From positions 86,772,243 through 86,836,242 of the forward strand of contig NW_024609835.1 in assembly GCF_016920785.2 (NCBI RefSeq): a DNA stretch of 64,000 bases. Direction: 5' to 3'. This document shows, piece by piece, positions 9,730-17,519 of the stretch. Both the position numbers and the translations under genes were made by a program. Numbering within the stretch: position 1 is the first letter of the stretch; the number at the start of each line of letters is the position of its first letter. The notes under the pieces are model-generated. The model had not been told where the DNA came from and did no database searches. It was given only the letters and a program-made list of their open reading frames with translations. Source of the stretch: Ixodes scapularis. Taxonomy: Eukaryota; Arthropoda; Arachnida; Ixodida; Ixodidae.

Positions 9730-11563
9730 GCCTTTCCTTAGCGAATGCTTTCAGCGAATATTTTGCGAATTTATCTACAACAAACGTTAATACTGATCCT
9801 TGCAGATACATAGAAGTCAGAAATAGTCATTCCATGTTTCTTGAACCTGTCACAGATGCTGAGGTATTTTTTACATTTATGCAATTAAAAAACAGCTCTA
9901 GCTGCGACTGCGATGATCTTCAAATACGCCCACTAAAGTTCGTTATTGATATATTAGTGCCGTACGTAACCCATATTTTTAATCTTTGTTTTTCGTCTGG
10001 AGTATTTCCCACGGCGATGCAACTGGCGAAGGTATCTGTCCTTCACAAGAAAGGAGATAAAAATAATTTCAGCAATTATCGACCGATTTCAATTCTTCCC
10101 TTATTCTCTAAAGGCCTCGAAAAAGTAATACAGTCCCGTCTCGTACAATTTGCGAATAAGCACGATTTACTCTCACCTTCGCAGTTTGGTTTCAGAAAAA
10201 ATCGTTCCACGGAATCAGCCCTCTTGTCCCAAAAAGAATATATATTACAAAATTTTGAAGAAAAAAGAACGGTTGTTGGCGTGTTCGTAGACTTTACAAA
10301 AGCCTTTGACTTCGTGGATCATAACATTCTGCTTTGCAAACTAAATTACTATGGTATTCGAGGATTGCCGTTAGCACTTCTCAAATCATACTTGAGTCAC
10401 CGCTTCCAATATATTAACATTAGTGGTCATTCCTCCGATAGAAAGCGTATTATTTCAGGGGTCCCACAGGGAAGTATTTTAGGGCCCCTTCTTTTTAACC
10501 TGTATATAAACGATATTGTGAATATAGACCCTGTTGCTAAATTTGTAATTTATGCAGACGACACTAGTATATTTATTTCCTCTTTAAATAGTGATGAAAT
10601 TGCGGATGATGTTAATTTTACTTTGTCAAGGTTGGCGGCGTGGGCAAAGGAAAATGGACTAAGTATTAACACTGCAAAGACAAAGGCTATTTTCTTTCGT
10701 CCAAAAAATAAACAGATTTTTATGCCAAGGCCTATAGTATTTAGTTCAAGTCCACTAGAGATCGTGGAAAATTTTAAAACACTAGGTGTCTTCTTTTCTG
10801 AAAATATGTCATGGGATAGCCATGTAAATTATTTGATTTCCAAATTGTCACGTGTTGTTGGTTTAACGTGTCGCCACAGCCAATCTCTACCAGTTCACGT
10901 GGAATTAATTATGTACAATGCTTTGTTTTACTCACTCCTCAGTTATTGTAACCTTGTCTGGGGCACAACAACGGCATCCAACCTGAACAAAATTTATCTG
11001 CTTCAAAACAAAATGTTAAGAGCCATCTTCAACGCGCCTTATGACTCTCACACTGAAAATATGTTTAGAAATCTGCAAGTATTAAAAATTCATAAGCTAT
11101 CTGATTATAGACTTTTACTCACCATTAAGAATGAAATTAAAAAGGAAAGTGTTCTTTTAAACGAGATAGTTAGATTACAAAAAAATAATACGGTTTACTT
11201 GACCCGCCATAATGAATATTGGAAGGTTCCCACATGCAGGTCAAATTATGGGCAGCAAATGCTTCGGTGTTTAATTCCAAAACTTCTAAACAACTTTGAA
11301 AAGGAAAATGGAAATATAGAAACCATATCTACTAAAGAGTTGCGTAATATATTTTTACATATTTAACTGTTCTGTGTCTTGTTTCTGTTATCGCATTTGA
11401 TAATGTATAATTTTCTGTATGATTTTTTTTTTTTTTTTATTGCACAAAAACTGTTTGTTCACTGGCTGCCGATGGGGCTGAGGGCCAGTCAAGCTTCTTG
11501 TTGAAGCTTTTTCCCTTTCGCTCCGCCATTTCTTTAAATGGAAATAAAGATTATTATTATTAT
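9730..11563 (+). mobile_element. Jockey/CR1-like LINE, 5'-truncated, inserted in the L1-like LINE
   Basis: This insertion of about 1.83 kb keeps the reverse transcriptase and 3' end but lacks ORF1 and endonuclease. That is the usual 5' truncation of target-primed insertion. It ends GGAAATAAAGA followed by (TTA)n, with TAAGTG target duplications on both sides. It is younger than its L1 host: its RT frame is uninterrupted while the host has many stops. Family level (Jockey versus CR1) is from RT motifs and is not certain. Confidence 0.88.
9834..11366 (+). CDS. Reverse transcriptase of a 5'-truncated Jockey/CR1-like LINE
   Basis: This is the longest intact reading frame in the window (510 codons from ATG). 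The frame is also open upstream to the truncation point at about 9732 (LANAFSEYFANLS), so the ATG is internal and not the original start. RT motifs in order: SNYRPISILPLFSK (about residue 83), FVDFTKAFD with catalytic Asp 153, SGVPQGSILGPLLF (about 208), YADD at 240-243 with both Asp present, then LSINTAKTK and the thumb TLGVFFSENMSWDSHV. The C-terminal region has WGTTTASNL and ends in an LLNNFEKEN-like tail. It copies element RNA at a nicked target. It lacks its endonuclease and ORF1, so it is very unlikely to act in cis. Expression would depend on read-through. Confidence 0.85.
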   Translation: MFLEPVTDAEVFFTFMQLKNSSSCDCDDLQIRPLKFVIDILVPYVTHIFNLCFSSGVFPTAMQLAKVSVLHKKGDKNNFSNYRPISILPLFSKGLEKVIQSRLVQFANKHDLLSPSQFGFRKNRSTESALLSQKEYILQNFEEKRTVVGVFVDFTKAFDFVDHNILLCKLNYYGIRGLPLALLKSYLSHRFQYINISGHSSDRKRIISGVPQGSILGPLLFNLYINDIVNIDPVAKFVIYADDTSIFISSLNSDEIADDVNFTLSRLAAWAKENGLSINTAKTKAIFFRPKNKQIFMPRPIVFSSSPLEIVENFKTLGVFFSENMSWDSHVNYLISKLSRVVGLTCRHSQSLPVHVELIMYNALFYSLLSYCNLVWGTTTASNLNKIYLLQNKMLRAIFNAPYDSHTENMFRNLQVLKIHKLSDYRLLLTIKNEIKKESVLLNEIVRLQKNNTVYLTRHNEYWKVPTCRSNYGQQMLRCLIPKLLNNFEKENGNIETISTKELRNIFLHI

Positions 11564-11569
11564 TAAGTG
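11564..11569. repeat. Target-site duplication TAAGTG (right)
   Basis: This is the second copy of the 6-bp duplication, directly after the (TTA)n tail. Confidence 0.8.
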
Positions 11570-11803
11570 TTCGGGTTTTTGGCACGGCCGATGGGCACCG
11601 AAGCCACAATTTCTCGCTCACGTTGCCTGGTCAACCCTTCCCAACCGCTCTCTAGGCGTGCCATTGGAATACTATAGTGACAACGCAAGTTTGTGTAGTG
11701 AAGAGACTGATAAACTGTGCAAGAAAGCGGCTCCCGGTGCGGGCCGTCATTCGTATATTTTCGTGAGAGCTACAGTGTGTAACTTATTCCTTCATTTTAA
11801 ATA
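11566..11803 (+). pseudogene. L1/Tx1-like LINE ORF2, post-RT segment
   Basis: The L1 frame resumes with KCSGFWHGRWAPKPQF, followed by RSLGVPLEYYSDNAS and FVRATVCNLFLHFK. This is the stretch that follows the YADD/VNW region in L1/Tx1-type proteins, so it is the direct continuation of the frame cut at 9723. It stops being recognisable near 11803, where another LINE fragment begins. Confidence 0.75.
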
Positions 11804-11805
11804 TG

Positions 11806-12590
11806 CTTCCGACATCATTCAATGTGTTGGAAACGTAAAAATTTCGGTATATTTTTTCCTACATGTCCTGGACTGAGCATGTTAAACAAGTGCGCACAAC
11901 ACTTTCAAGAACAGTGGGTATAATAAACACATACAGTACCGTCTTACCTACCAGTATCAAACTTCAAATTTTTAAATCGCTACTGTACCCCGTCTTATGT
12001 TACACGCATCTAATATGGGGATCCACTGACTCAACTAATCTAAATTTACTTCGTGCGCTGCAAAAAAAAGAAGCTCTTCGTGCCATAGCCTATGTTCCTT
12101 CATCCTCCCCATCATTGCCTCTCTTTGACAACTTTTTTGCAACCGGTGTGTCAAGACTTATACAGTCATTGATTAAAATTGAAGTACCAGTCGCCCATAA
12201 AAGGTAAATCTGAAACATTTCCGAACATTGCTGACCTTCATTCGCACATTTCAACTCATCAAACCCGTCAAATACATCCATGGCAAGTACCTAAGCCGCA
12301 TACTTATTTTGGTCATCAAAGAATTAAACAATGCACTTCCTCGCTTGCTAAATAATATCGCATTGCTAAAAATTGATGTCATGTCACTAAATAAAAATAG
12401 CATCCTAATATTGAATAAAAATGCACATTGTTTCTTTGTTTGTCGGTCTAGTTTTTGTTATTTCTTTTTGCGTTATCCGCCATGTAGAGGTGCCGAGGGC
12501 TCGCCACCTGTACACAGCTTTTTCCCTCGGTATCCCCCATCATTTTATTATCATTATTTTTTTTTATACTGCATCTCCGTCGGGGCTATT
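11806..12590 (+). mobile_element. Second Jockey/CR1-like LINE 3' fragment, nested in the L1-like LINE
   Basis: A separate, older RT fragment begins around SFNVLE...KFRYIFSYMSWTEHVKQ (about 11809-11890). It continues in one 114-codon frame with VLPTSIKLQIFKSLLYPVLCY and HLIWGSTDSTNL, the thumb/C-terminal region that matches the intact element at 9834-11366. A shifted frame follows with THQTRQIHPWQVP and FGHQ. The 3' end contains a pyrimidine-rich stretch and ATTTTATTATCATTATT near 12540. It has frameshifts and stops, so it is probably older than the insertion at 9730. Confidence 0.7.
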
Positions 12591-12599
12591 GCACGACCC

Positions 12600-12624
12600 G
12601 GGGGGGGGGGGGGGGGGGGGGGGG
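12600..12624 (+). repeat. Poly(G) tract
   Basis: An uninterrupted run of about 25 G lies between two LINE fragments. It is one of at least twelve long poly(G)/poly(C) runs in the window. Confidence 0.9.
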
Positions 12625-12664
12625 AGAATCACAATTCAATATTGAATAAGGCAAAAAAAACAAC

Positions 12665-12850
12665 AACATAAGACATAGTAAAATAAGAACAACCACTGTC
12701 AACCGCACACAGAAACTCGTCTGGAGGTTATGAAGGGATGTTACCGGGTAGCAAATTCCAATGTTCAATTGATCTGGGGAAAAAACTGTATTTAAACATG
12801 TGTGATGGAAAATAAAGATGACTTTTTAAGGTGATTTTTGATTTATTTTT
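12665..12850 (-). pseudogene. LINE reverse transcriptase C-terminal fragment, antisense
   Basis: Read on the minus strand the translation gives HLYFPSHMFKYSFFPRSI followed by EHWNLLPGNIPS and a stop. This is the typical end of CR1/Jockey-type ORF2 proteins (YSFFPRT-x-WN-x-LP). It is a short 3' fragment inserted in the opposite orientation to its neighbours. Confidence 0.65.
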
Positions 12851-12869
12851 TGTCGTTATGCTGAGGTAT

Positions 12870-13817
12870 CCTCTACATGTCTTGAATCGTTCTTGACTTC
12901 ACATTCAGAAGCTCCATTGTGTGTTCACTGTACATGTGTGGGTGTCCAACTGGAAGCACGTCAGGCAAATGAATTTGTTTCGACGCATTCGGCATAGTGG
13001 TCTTTTTTTTATCCCACCTTTTTATACGCCAAGTTTTTAACCGTATTCTTTTCTTGCGAGATCAAAAATATCACTTCCTGCGTACTGTTCCTCAGGTTCA
13101 GTTGTGAGGTGTCTTGCCCAATTTCATTGCTCATGTAGTGACGGTGCTACGGGACCACTTGAGTGCTAATGTAAGGAAGTTGTCGGTGCTAACAAATTTT
13201 TAACCGCGCGTTTTTTTAAAATATCTGAATACTGTTTATTAAAGCGTTTTACAAAAACTTTAATAGCAACGTATTTTACAATCCTTTTGTATCGAGCTGT
13301 TTACAGTGCATCTTCACAACAGGATGTGCTTCGTCACGTTAAGAAAATGTTGGTCCCGGCCGCAATGAAAACCGTTTTCTTTCAACTTCACAGTGGAACA
13401 CTTCCGGTTATAGCAAGGCTTGACGAAAAGGACACAATTGTTCCCTGGACTGTGAACTGTATCTTGTGCTAAAGGCCCGAGTCGATAGAGCATATGTTTT
13501 TAGATTGGTGGGACGCGGTGTGATACTGGGATGTACTGCAGCGAACCCTGAAAAAATAACTTTCTTTAAGCGCACGAGGGATACGTTTCCGGCTGTTTCT
13601 CTAATTGACTCTGTGCCGTATGATTTATCTTACACGGTATCTGGAAGAGACGCATGGTAGTGCGGGACGCCGATGTAGGTGCTCGACCAGTCTGTCACTA
13701 TTCTGCTCAGAGCATTAGTCAGATTAGAGAAGTGTATAAGATGGGGGGGGGGGGGGGGGGGGGGCGTATGATTGGCTGCCAATCCTTGACGAACTGGTCT
13801 CATTAAGATCACGTTAA
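12870..13817 (+). pseudogene. L1/Tx1-like LINE ORF2, C-terminal region
   Basis: The L1 translation resumes as IQKLHCVFTVHVWVSNWKH, MNLFRRIRHSG, LFIRQVFNRILFLRDQ and HFLRTV. It then gives LYRAVYSASSQQDVLRHVKKM, VFFQLHSGTLPV and VPWTVNCILC. After a stop comes RPESIEHMFLDWWDAV (a zinc-ribbon-like Cys/His tail), then VPYDLSYTVSG, and it ends DWLPILDELVSLRSR with TAA at 13815-13817. At least four stops occur, and a 22-bp poly(G) run at 13743-13764 sits inside the frame. This is the region between the RT and the 3' end in the family. Confidence 0.75.
13743..13764 (+). repeat. Poly(G) tract inside LINE ORF2 remnant
   Basis: An uninterrupted G run of about 22 bp lies between recognisable parts of the ORF2 C-terminus, so it grew or inserted after the LINE landed. 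Confidence 0.9.
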
Positions 13818-13916
13818 TCAGGCTGAATCAGTCCTAATTCAGCTTGCCCTTTTTTATAAGTGCATTTGATTGTGTATATCTTGTAAATAAATAATGCCTG
13901 GCCATAAAGAAAAGAA

Positions 13917-14174
13917 GTCGGTGGCCGAGTGGGCTAGCGCACACCAGCTCGGAGCACGTAGAGCGAAACCTCGCGCTGCACAACCCAGGGATCCTGGGAT
14001 GAATCTCCACCTCTGCCCGTTTCGATCTGGATGAGCATCGTACCGTTGTGCGGTCGTGTATCACTACTGCATGGTGCACATTAAAGACCCCAGGCTAGCG
14101 GTAGTACCGCACTGGCTAAATTGCTCATCTACAGCTGAGTGACAAGTCGCCCGTTGGGGCAGACTAAGTTCGGG
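13917..14174 (+). repeat. tRNA-derived SINE (Ruka-like), near full length
   Basis: It starts with GTCGGTGGCCGAGTGGGCTAGC, which contains a good pol III box A (TGGCCGAGTGGG, 13922-13933). It continues through a weak box B near 14000 to the SINE body (TTTCGATCTGGATGAGC, TGCGGTCGTGTATCACTACT, TTAAAGACCCCAGGCTAGCGG, TTGCTCATCTACAGCTGAG) and ends CAGACTAAGTTCGG. It lies directly after the tail of the L1-like LINE. The Ruka assignment is from memory. Confidence 0.8.
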
Positions 14175-14175
14175 C

Positions 14176-14345
14176 CAGGCACGTAGCCAGGATTTTGTTT
14201 CGGGGGGACGCCCATGGCAAAATGTTGTTTGAGAGGGAGAGGGTGGAGGAAGTCCCAGCAAAATGGAATATTTCGGGGGGGGGGGGGGGGGGGGGGGCGG
14301 CTAAAGCCCCATGGTCTCCCTCCTCTCCCCCTGGCTACGTGCCGG
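14176..14345. mobile_element. hAT-like MITE with poly(G) core, family B copy 1
   Basis: The inverted ends are CAGGCACGTAGCCAGGAT at the left and CCTGGCTACGTGCCGG at the right. The flanks are a perfect 8-bp duplication GTTCGGGC (14168-14175 and 14346-14353), which fits hAT transposition. The core holds a poly(G) run at about 14276-14297. It inserted at the 3' end of the SINE. Other copies are at 36760 (one end) and 56929-57033. Confidence 0.85.
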
Positions 14346-14353
14346 GTTCGGGC

Positions 14354-14616
14354 TATATAGAGGCTTTACACACGCGCCAAATTAGAGCCACCGTTGCTGA
14401 CCTTCTCTTGTCTTACGGAGATACTGAGCCACTGGAACGGGTGTTGACGAGCCTCCAGAAAGGCCAATGCTGGGAAGAAGGACACAATGGAATCTAAGAT
14501 GCCAAAAACCTGGACTGTTATGGTATTGACGAAGTGAAGAAAATGAAATAAGAGGAAACAAAAACTGAAGGTCAGTTATAGCGGCGCCCGTGCACAACTG
14601 CTGCAAAGCGTCTATA
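14354..14616. mobile_element. MITE family A, copy 2
   Basis: The ends TATATAGAGGCTTT and AAAGCGTCTATAG match copy 1 at 5868-6133, and the interior is collinear throughout. The shared blocks include GCTGACCTTCTCTTGTCTTA and CTGAAGGTCAGTTATRGC. Confidence 0.85.
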
Positions 14617-14990
14617 GACCTTTTTCGTGTGCTCTCGTTCACAGCCCCCTAATAGGCGTATCCGGTATGGGCGACGAAAAAATAATACAACGTTTCAACC
14701 TGCAAATAGAAAAATATTAGAGGGGAGGCAAAACGAGAATGTGTGACGGTTACGTTTATATCGTAAAGGCATTCTATTGGCGTGGCGAAGGCAAAACAAT
14801 GTTTTTGCCCATACTGGAAGTGACGACAATTCAAGATGGCGGCGCCCTCGCGGAAAAGGTCTATAAGCATACGCACACTTGTTGTGTCCCGGGCTACGGC
14901 GACACTGTTCAGTGAGTGACCAGTCTGGTCCGAGCGTTCTGCTAGACTGTTGTTTTTATTAAATTGGGTTGTGTGTATGTTTATACACTC
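14617..14990. other. Intergenic, no supported gene
   Basis: A 153-codon minus-strand open frame (14649-15110) runs into the 15-bp repeats of the MULE and has no family resemblance. I see no feature here. Confidence 0.5.
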
Positions 14991-15040
14991 TAGAACTTGG
15001 TCTGCCTCAACGGGCGACGAGTCTCTTAGCTGTAGATGAG
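14991..15040 (-). repeat. SINE, antisense, left part (split by the MULE-like element)
   Basis: AACTTGGTCTGCCTCAACGGGCGAC...CTGTAGATGAG is the reverse complement of the SINE 3' end. The rest of the same SINE continues at 16208, after the inserted element. Confidence 0.75.
15032..15040. repeat. Target-site duplication GTAGATGAG (left)
   Basis: GTAGATGAG here matches GTAGATGAT at 16208-16216 in 8 of 9 positions. A 9-bp duplication is typical of Mutator-like elements. The base after it begins the element. Confidence 0.75.
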
Positions 15041-15045
15041 GGTAA

Positions 15046-15170
15046 CCGGACAAAAGCTCACCGGACAGAAGCTCACCGGACAAAAGCTCACCGGACAAAA
15101 GCTCACCCAATTTTTGACAGACCCGGACAAAAGCTCACCCCTTTTTTTGACAGACCCGGGCAAAAGCTCA
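15046..15170 (+). repeat. Left inverted repeat: six 15-bp CCGGACAAAAGCTCA units
   Basis: Units start at 15046, 15061, 15076, 15091, 15123 and 15156. The second has one change (CAGAAG) and the last another (CCGGGC). The linkers are about 17-18 bp and end in GACAGAC. Confidence 0.92.
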
Positions 15171-15370
15171 CCTCGATTTCTTTTTTTTTTTCCTACCCGG
15201 GCGAAACACGGGCTCAAATAAAGTGCGGACGCAACGGACATTGGACCATTTTTAGGAGAACTTGTACCTCATCCACCATTGAGTTGCGAATTTTTTAAAA
15301 ATACTTTGAAAAAGCGGGAGTTCGGCCTTCTGGAAAAGTACAAGAAGATGACCAATTAAAAAAAAAAAAA

Positions 15371-15919
15371 TTGTGCGGGATTTTAGATATGCTCGGGTTC
15401 CTTCCACCACAGCTTGTTCCACAAGAACAAACTACCAGGGAAAAGTCTACCCGTGACATCGGCTACCTGCTGGACTATTTTGATTGCACGTATTTCAACG
15501 GCCGCTTCCGTTATGCTTCTGTTCCATCTGCGGCGGCACCCAGAGCGATTTCTTCCCTTCGCCTGACTCTCCGCCGACGGCGACCGGAGTTTCCCCCGGT
15601 ACGGTGGAATATGTACGACACTTTTCTTCAAGATAAAGACCGGATCAGCAACACCTGCGAAAGATAGAGTACCGGGTTCCAGAAGCTCGTCGGCCACGCC
15701 CATCCAAGCTTCTTGAGGCTGATTGAATGCCTACAGCAAAATCAGGCGCTCGTTGCCACGGCGTTGACAAAAGCCCGGAGAGGTGAGCCCACCGTAAAGC
15801 GGGTGCGAAAAATTACTCGGCGCCTGCAGAATCGTCTTAGAAATATTTGCGAGGGCTTGCATGTACATCGAGATCTACCAAGACTGCTGGAGCTAGTGGG
15901 GGACTGCATTTGCTTCTAA
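15371..15919 (+). pseudogene. MULE-type transposase, C-terminal part
   Basis: One frame runs from about 15371 to the TAA-type end near 15919, broken by a single TAG at 15665-15667. Motifs in order are LLDYFDCTYFNGRFR, PEFPPVRWNMYDTFLQDKDR, NTCER*STGFQKLVGHAHPSF, LRLIECLQQNQALVATAL and KRVRKITRRLQNRLRNIC. This series (PPxxWN...DRTNNxCExW...LVGHxHPSxW) is the C-terminal part of MULE transposases found in invertebrates, recalled from the family. The catalytic DDE part is absent apart from possibly its last portion, so the protein cannot transpose DNA. Function would have to come from another copy. An earlier start cannot be decided. Confidence 0.7.
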
Positions 15920-16063
15920 CCAATCGATAAATAAACTTGTTTCTACAAAAAATCAACAAATCATGCGCCTGTCAGATTTAATTTATCGTTGCCTTTTTGT
16001 GTCGCACGCATGCACCTAAGTTGTCCGCACTCGTGTTAAGACCAACATGAAATTTTCTCGTGG

Positions 16064-16202
16064 TGAGCTTTTGTCCGGGTCTGTGAAAATATGGGTGAGC
16101 TTTTGTCCGGGTCTGTGAAAAAATGGGTGAGCTTTTGTCCGGTGAGCTTTTGTCCGGTGAGCTTCTGTCCGGTGAGCTTTTGTCCGGTGAGCTTTTGTCC
16201 GG
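16064..16202 (-). repeat. Right inverted repeat: seven 15-bp TGAGCTTTTGTCCGG units
   Basis: Units start at 16064, 16096, 16128, 16143, 16158, 16173 and 16188. The variant unit (CTTCTG, 16158) is third from the outer end, whereas its partner in the left arm is second, so the right arm has one extra outer unit. Confidence 0.92.
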
Positions 16203-16207
16203 GATTC

Positions 16208-16310
16208 GTAGATGATAAATTTAGCTGGTGCAGTACAACCGCTAGCCTGGGGTCTTTAACGTGCATCACGCAGTTGTGATACACGATCGCACGCCGGTAC
16301 GTTTTTTTTT
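16208..16310 (-). repeat. SINE, antisense, right part
   Basis: It continues the SINE interrupted at 15040: TAAATTTAGCTGGTGCAGTA, CCGCTAGCCTGGGGTCTTTAA, GTGCATCACGCAG.TGTGATACACGA, CGCCGGTACG. It is truncated before the tRNA-like head. Confidence 0.8.
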
Positions 16311-16790
16311 ATTAGATAGAGCCAATAGAAGAAAAGAAAGGCGAAGAAGAGAAGAATGATGATAGCATCAAAATATTTAAAACTCTGTGAAGATGAGGTG
16401 GAAATCGAAACTAGGGGAACACAACAACACCAATTGCAATTGCATTGCCAGATGATGCGTTTGTTATGCTGTCAGTTATTTATAGTAATGTCTTTTAATG
16501 TACGATACGTCGTAATGTCACAAGATACGGAACGAAGAAATCTCACGTCCCTTTTTTTTCTGTGCGTGAGGCGTACACGCCCTTTCGTGCCTTCTTATTC
16601 GCTGGTTTTCTTCGAGCAATTCTCCCGCGTTGACAGCGGCAAGGTGAATGCGCTGACCTGATCCTAACAAATAAAGCGGGTATTTAGTGCGCTCGTTCTT
16701 TGGAAACTGTTCACGCAACCCAGACAGATTTATACCGATTAGTGCAGAATGCATATGAATGCGTTTAAGGTGAGTTGTTTCGAAATCGCG
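16311..16790. other. Intergenic, no supported gene
   Basis: I see no gene or clear repeat. Short frames overlap on both strands without family resemblance. Confidence 0.5.
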
Positions 16791-16792
16791 TC

Positions 16793-16966
16793 ATTAGCGA
16801 GCTTTAGAATGGCGTGCGCAAAAGCTTTGTGTACGCAAAGAAATAGCGTCGTGGCCACGAGCGAATATAAAACGCCGTTTGGGGATTTTGGCGTATACGG
16901 AGTGGTGACAACGCTGTTTCTTTGCGTAGGCATAGTTCTTGCGTACGCCATTCTAAAACTCGATAT
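16793..16966. mobile_element. Palindromic MITE, family F (GCGAGCTTTAGAATGG ends)
   Basis: The left end ATTAGCGAGCTTTAGAATGG continues GCGTGCGCAAAAGC...TACGCAAAGAAATAGCGT. It is mirrored by the right end ...ACGCTGTTTCTTTGCGTAGGC...TTGCGTACGCCATTCTAAAACTCG. The outer TAGCGAGCTTTAGAAT string is identical to that between the two palindromes at 31857-32171. Confidence 0.8.
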
Positions 16967-17515
16967 TATCCCCATCGTAATAATAGAGGATGAAGTTCGA
17001 ATCCTCTTGCAAATTTAGGCAGTATTTCGAAGCAGTGCGATGGAGCGTCGTGAAAATAAACCGATAAACAAACGTCAGGCTTTAAGCTTTAGCGTTGTCT
17101 GGCAGTAGCAGACTGGACGTCAAAGGCCTTCCAAAATGACGCCAGTCCTTCGGGCCGACAACACTAGCTGGGCCCGTTCCCTCGGGACAAAATAGCCGGT
17201 CGGCGGCGGATGTCAGCCGCCGACCGGTGTCTCTCGTCAGACGTGGTGCAGAGCTGCCGTGAAACAATGGAGTCTGAGAGCCTTCGACGCGGGGCAAGGT
17301 GAAATAACAGCTGAGAGCCCTTCGGCGGCCGAAGCGCAACCTTGCTTCCACCGCAGAAGGCAGGCGTCTCGAAGCCACTCACTGCCAGCGCTGCTTGGTT
17401 TCGTTACTTCATTTTTCCCTTCTCTCCCCGATCTCCTCGCTTTGTTTCTCGTCCGTATCAAATGCGGCATACCGCAGCCTAGAGGACGCGAGGCTTCTAT
17501 GCTTCACTTGGCCCC
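16967..17515. other. Intergenic with one GC-rich hairpin
   Basis: A perfect 12-bp-arm hairpin (CCGGTCGGCGGC at 17196 and GCCGCCGACCGG at 17216) is the only clear structure. No gene is supported. Confidence 0.5.
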
Positions 17516-17519
17516 TCAA

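Larger units (their letters stand above)
6150..13912 (+). mobile_element. Degenerate L1/Tx1-like LINE, host of nested insertions
   Basis: One old non-LTR retrotransposon can be followed across this span once later insertions are removed. In order it has an ORF1 remnant with CCHC knuckle (about 6240-7150), an AP-type endonuclease (about 7525-8250), reverse transcriptase (about 8491-9723, resuming at 11566), and a C-terminal region (about 12870-13817). The last stop is at 13815-13817 and the A-rich tail ends near 13912. It carries many stops and frameshifts and is dead. It is interrupted by a MITE in ORF1, a Jockey/CR1-like LINE at 9730-11563, another LINE 3' fragment at about 11806-12590 and an antisense LINE fragment at about 12665-12850. 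Without these it is about 4.6 kb. L1/Tx1 affiliation is from motif resemblance and recalled tick transposon proteins. Confidence 0.85.
15041..16207 (+). mobile_element. MULE-like DNA transposon with tandem-unit inverted repeats
   Basis: This element of about 1.17 kb is bounded by long inverted repeats made of a 15-bp unit, CCGGACAAAAGCTCA. The left arm (15046-15170) has four contiguous units plus two spaced by C(4)A/T-rich-GACAGA linkers. The right arm (16064-16202) has five contiguous and two spaced units in inverted order. Flanking 9-bp duplications and a transposase C-terminal remnant with MULE-like motifs (15371-15919) support a Mutator-type identity. It lacks room for a full transposase, so it is an internally deleted, non-autonomous copy. 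It inserted into an antisense SINE. Confidence 0.8.

Noticed and set aside
13917..13990. Possible tRNA gene
   Set aside because: Box A is good, but box B is weak and the sequence continues into a SINE body repeated four more times. It is a SINE head.
14649..15110. Minus frame with repeated GELLSG peptide
   Set aside because: The repeat peptide comes from translating the 15-bp units of the MULE inverted repeat.
15046..16202. CRISPR-like array
   Set aside because: The 15-bp units are mostly contiguous, the spacers are repeated and not unique, and the two arrays are mirror images. The setting is eukaryotic.
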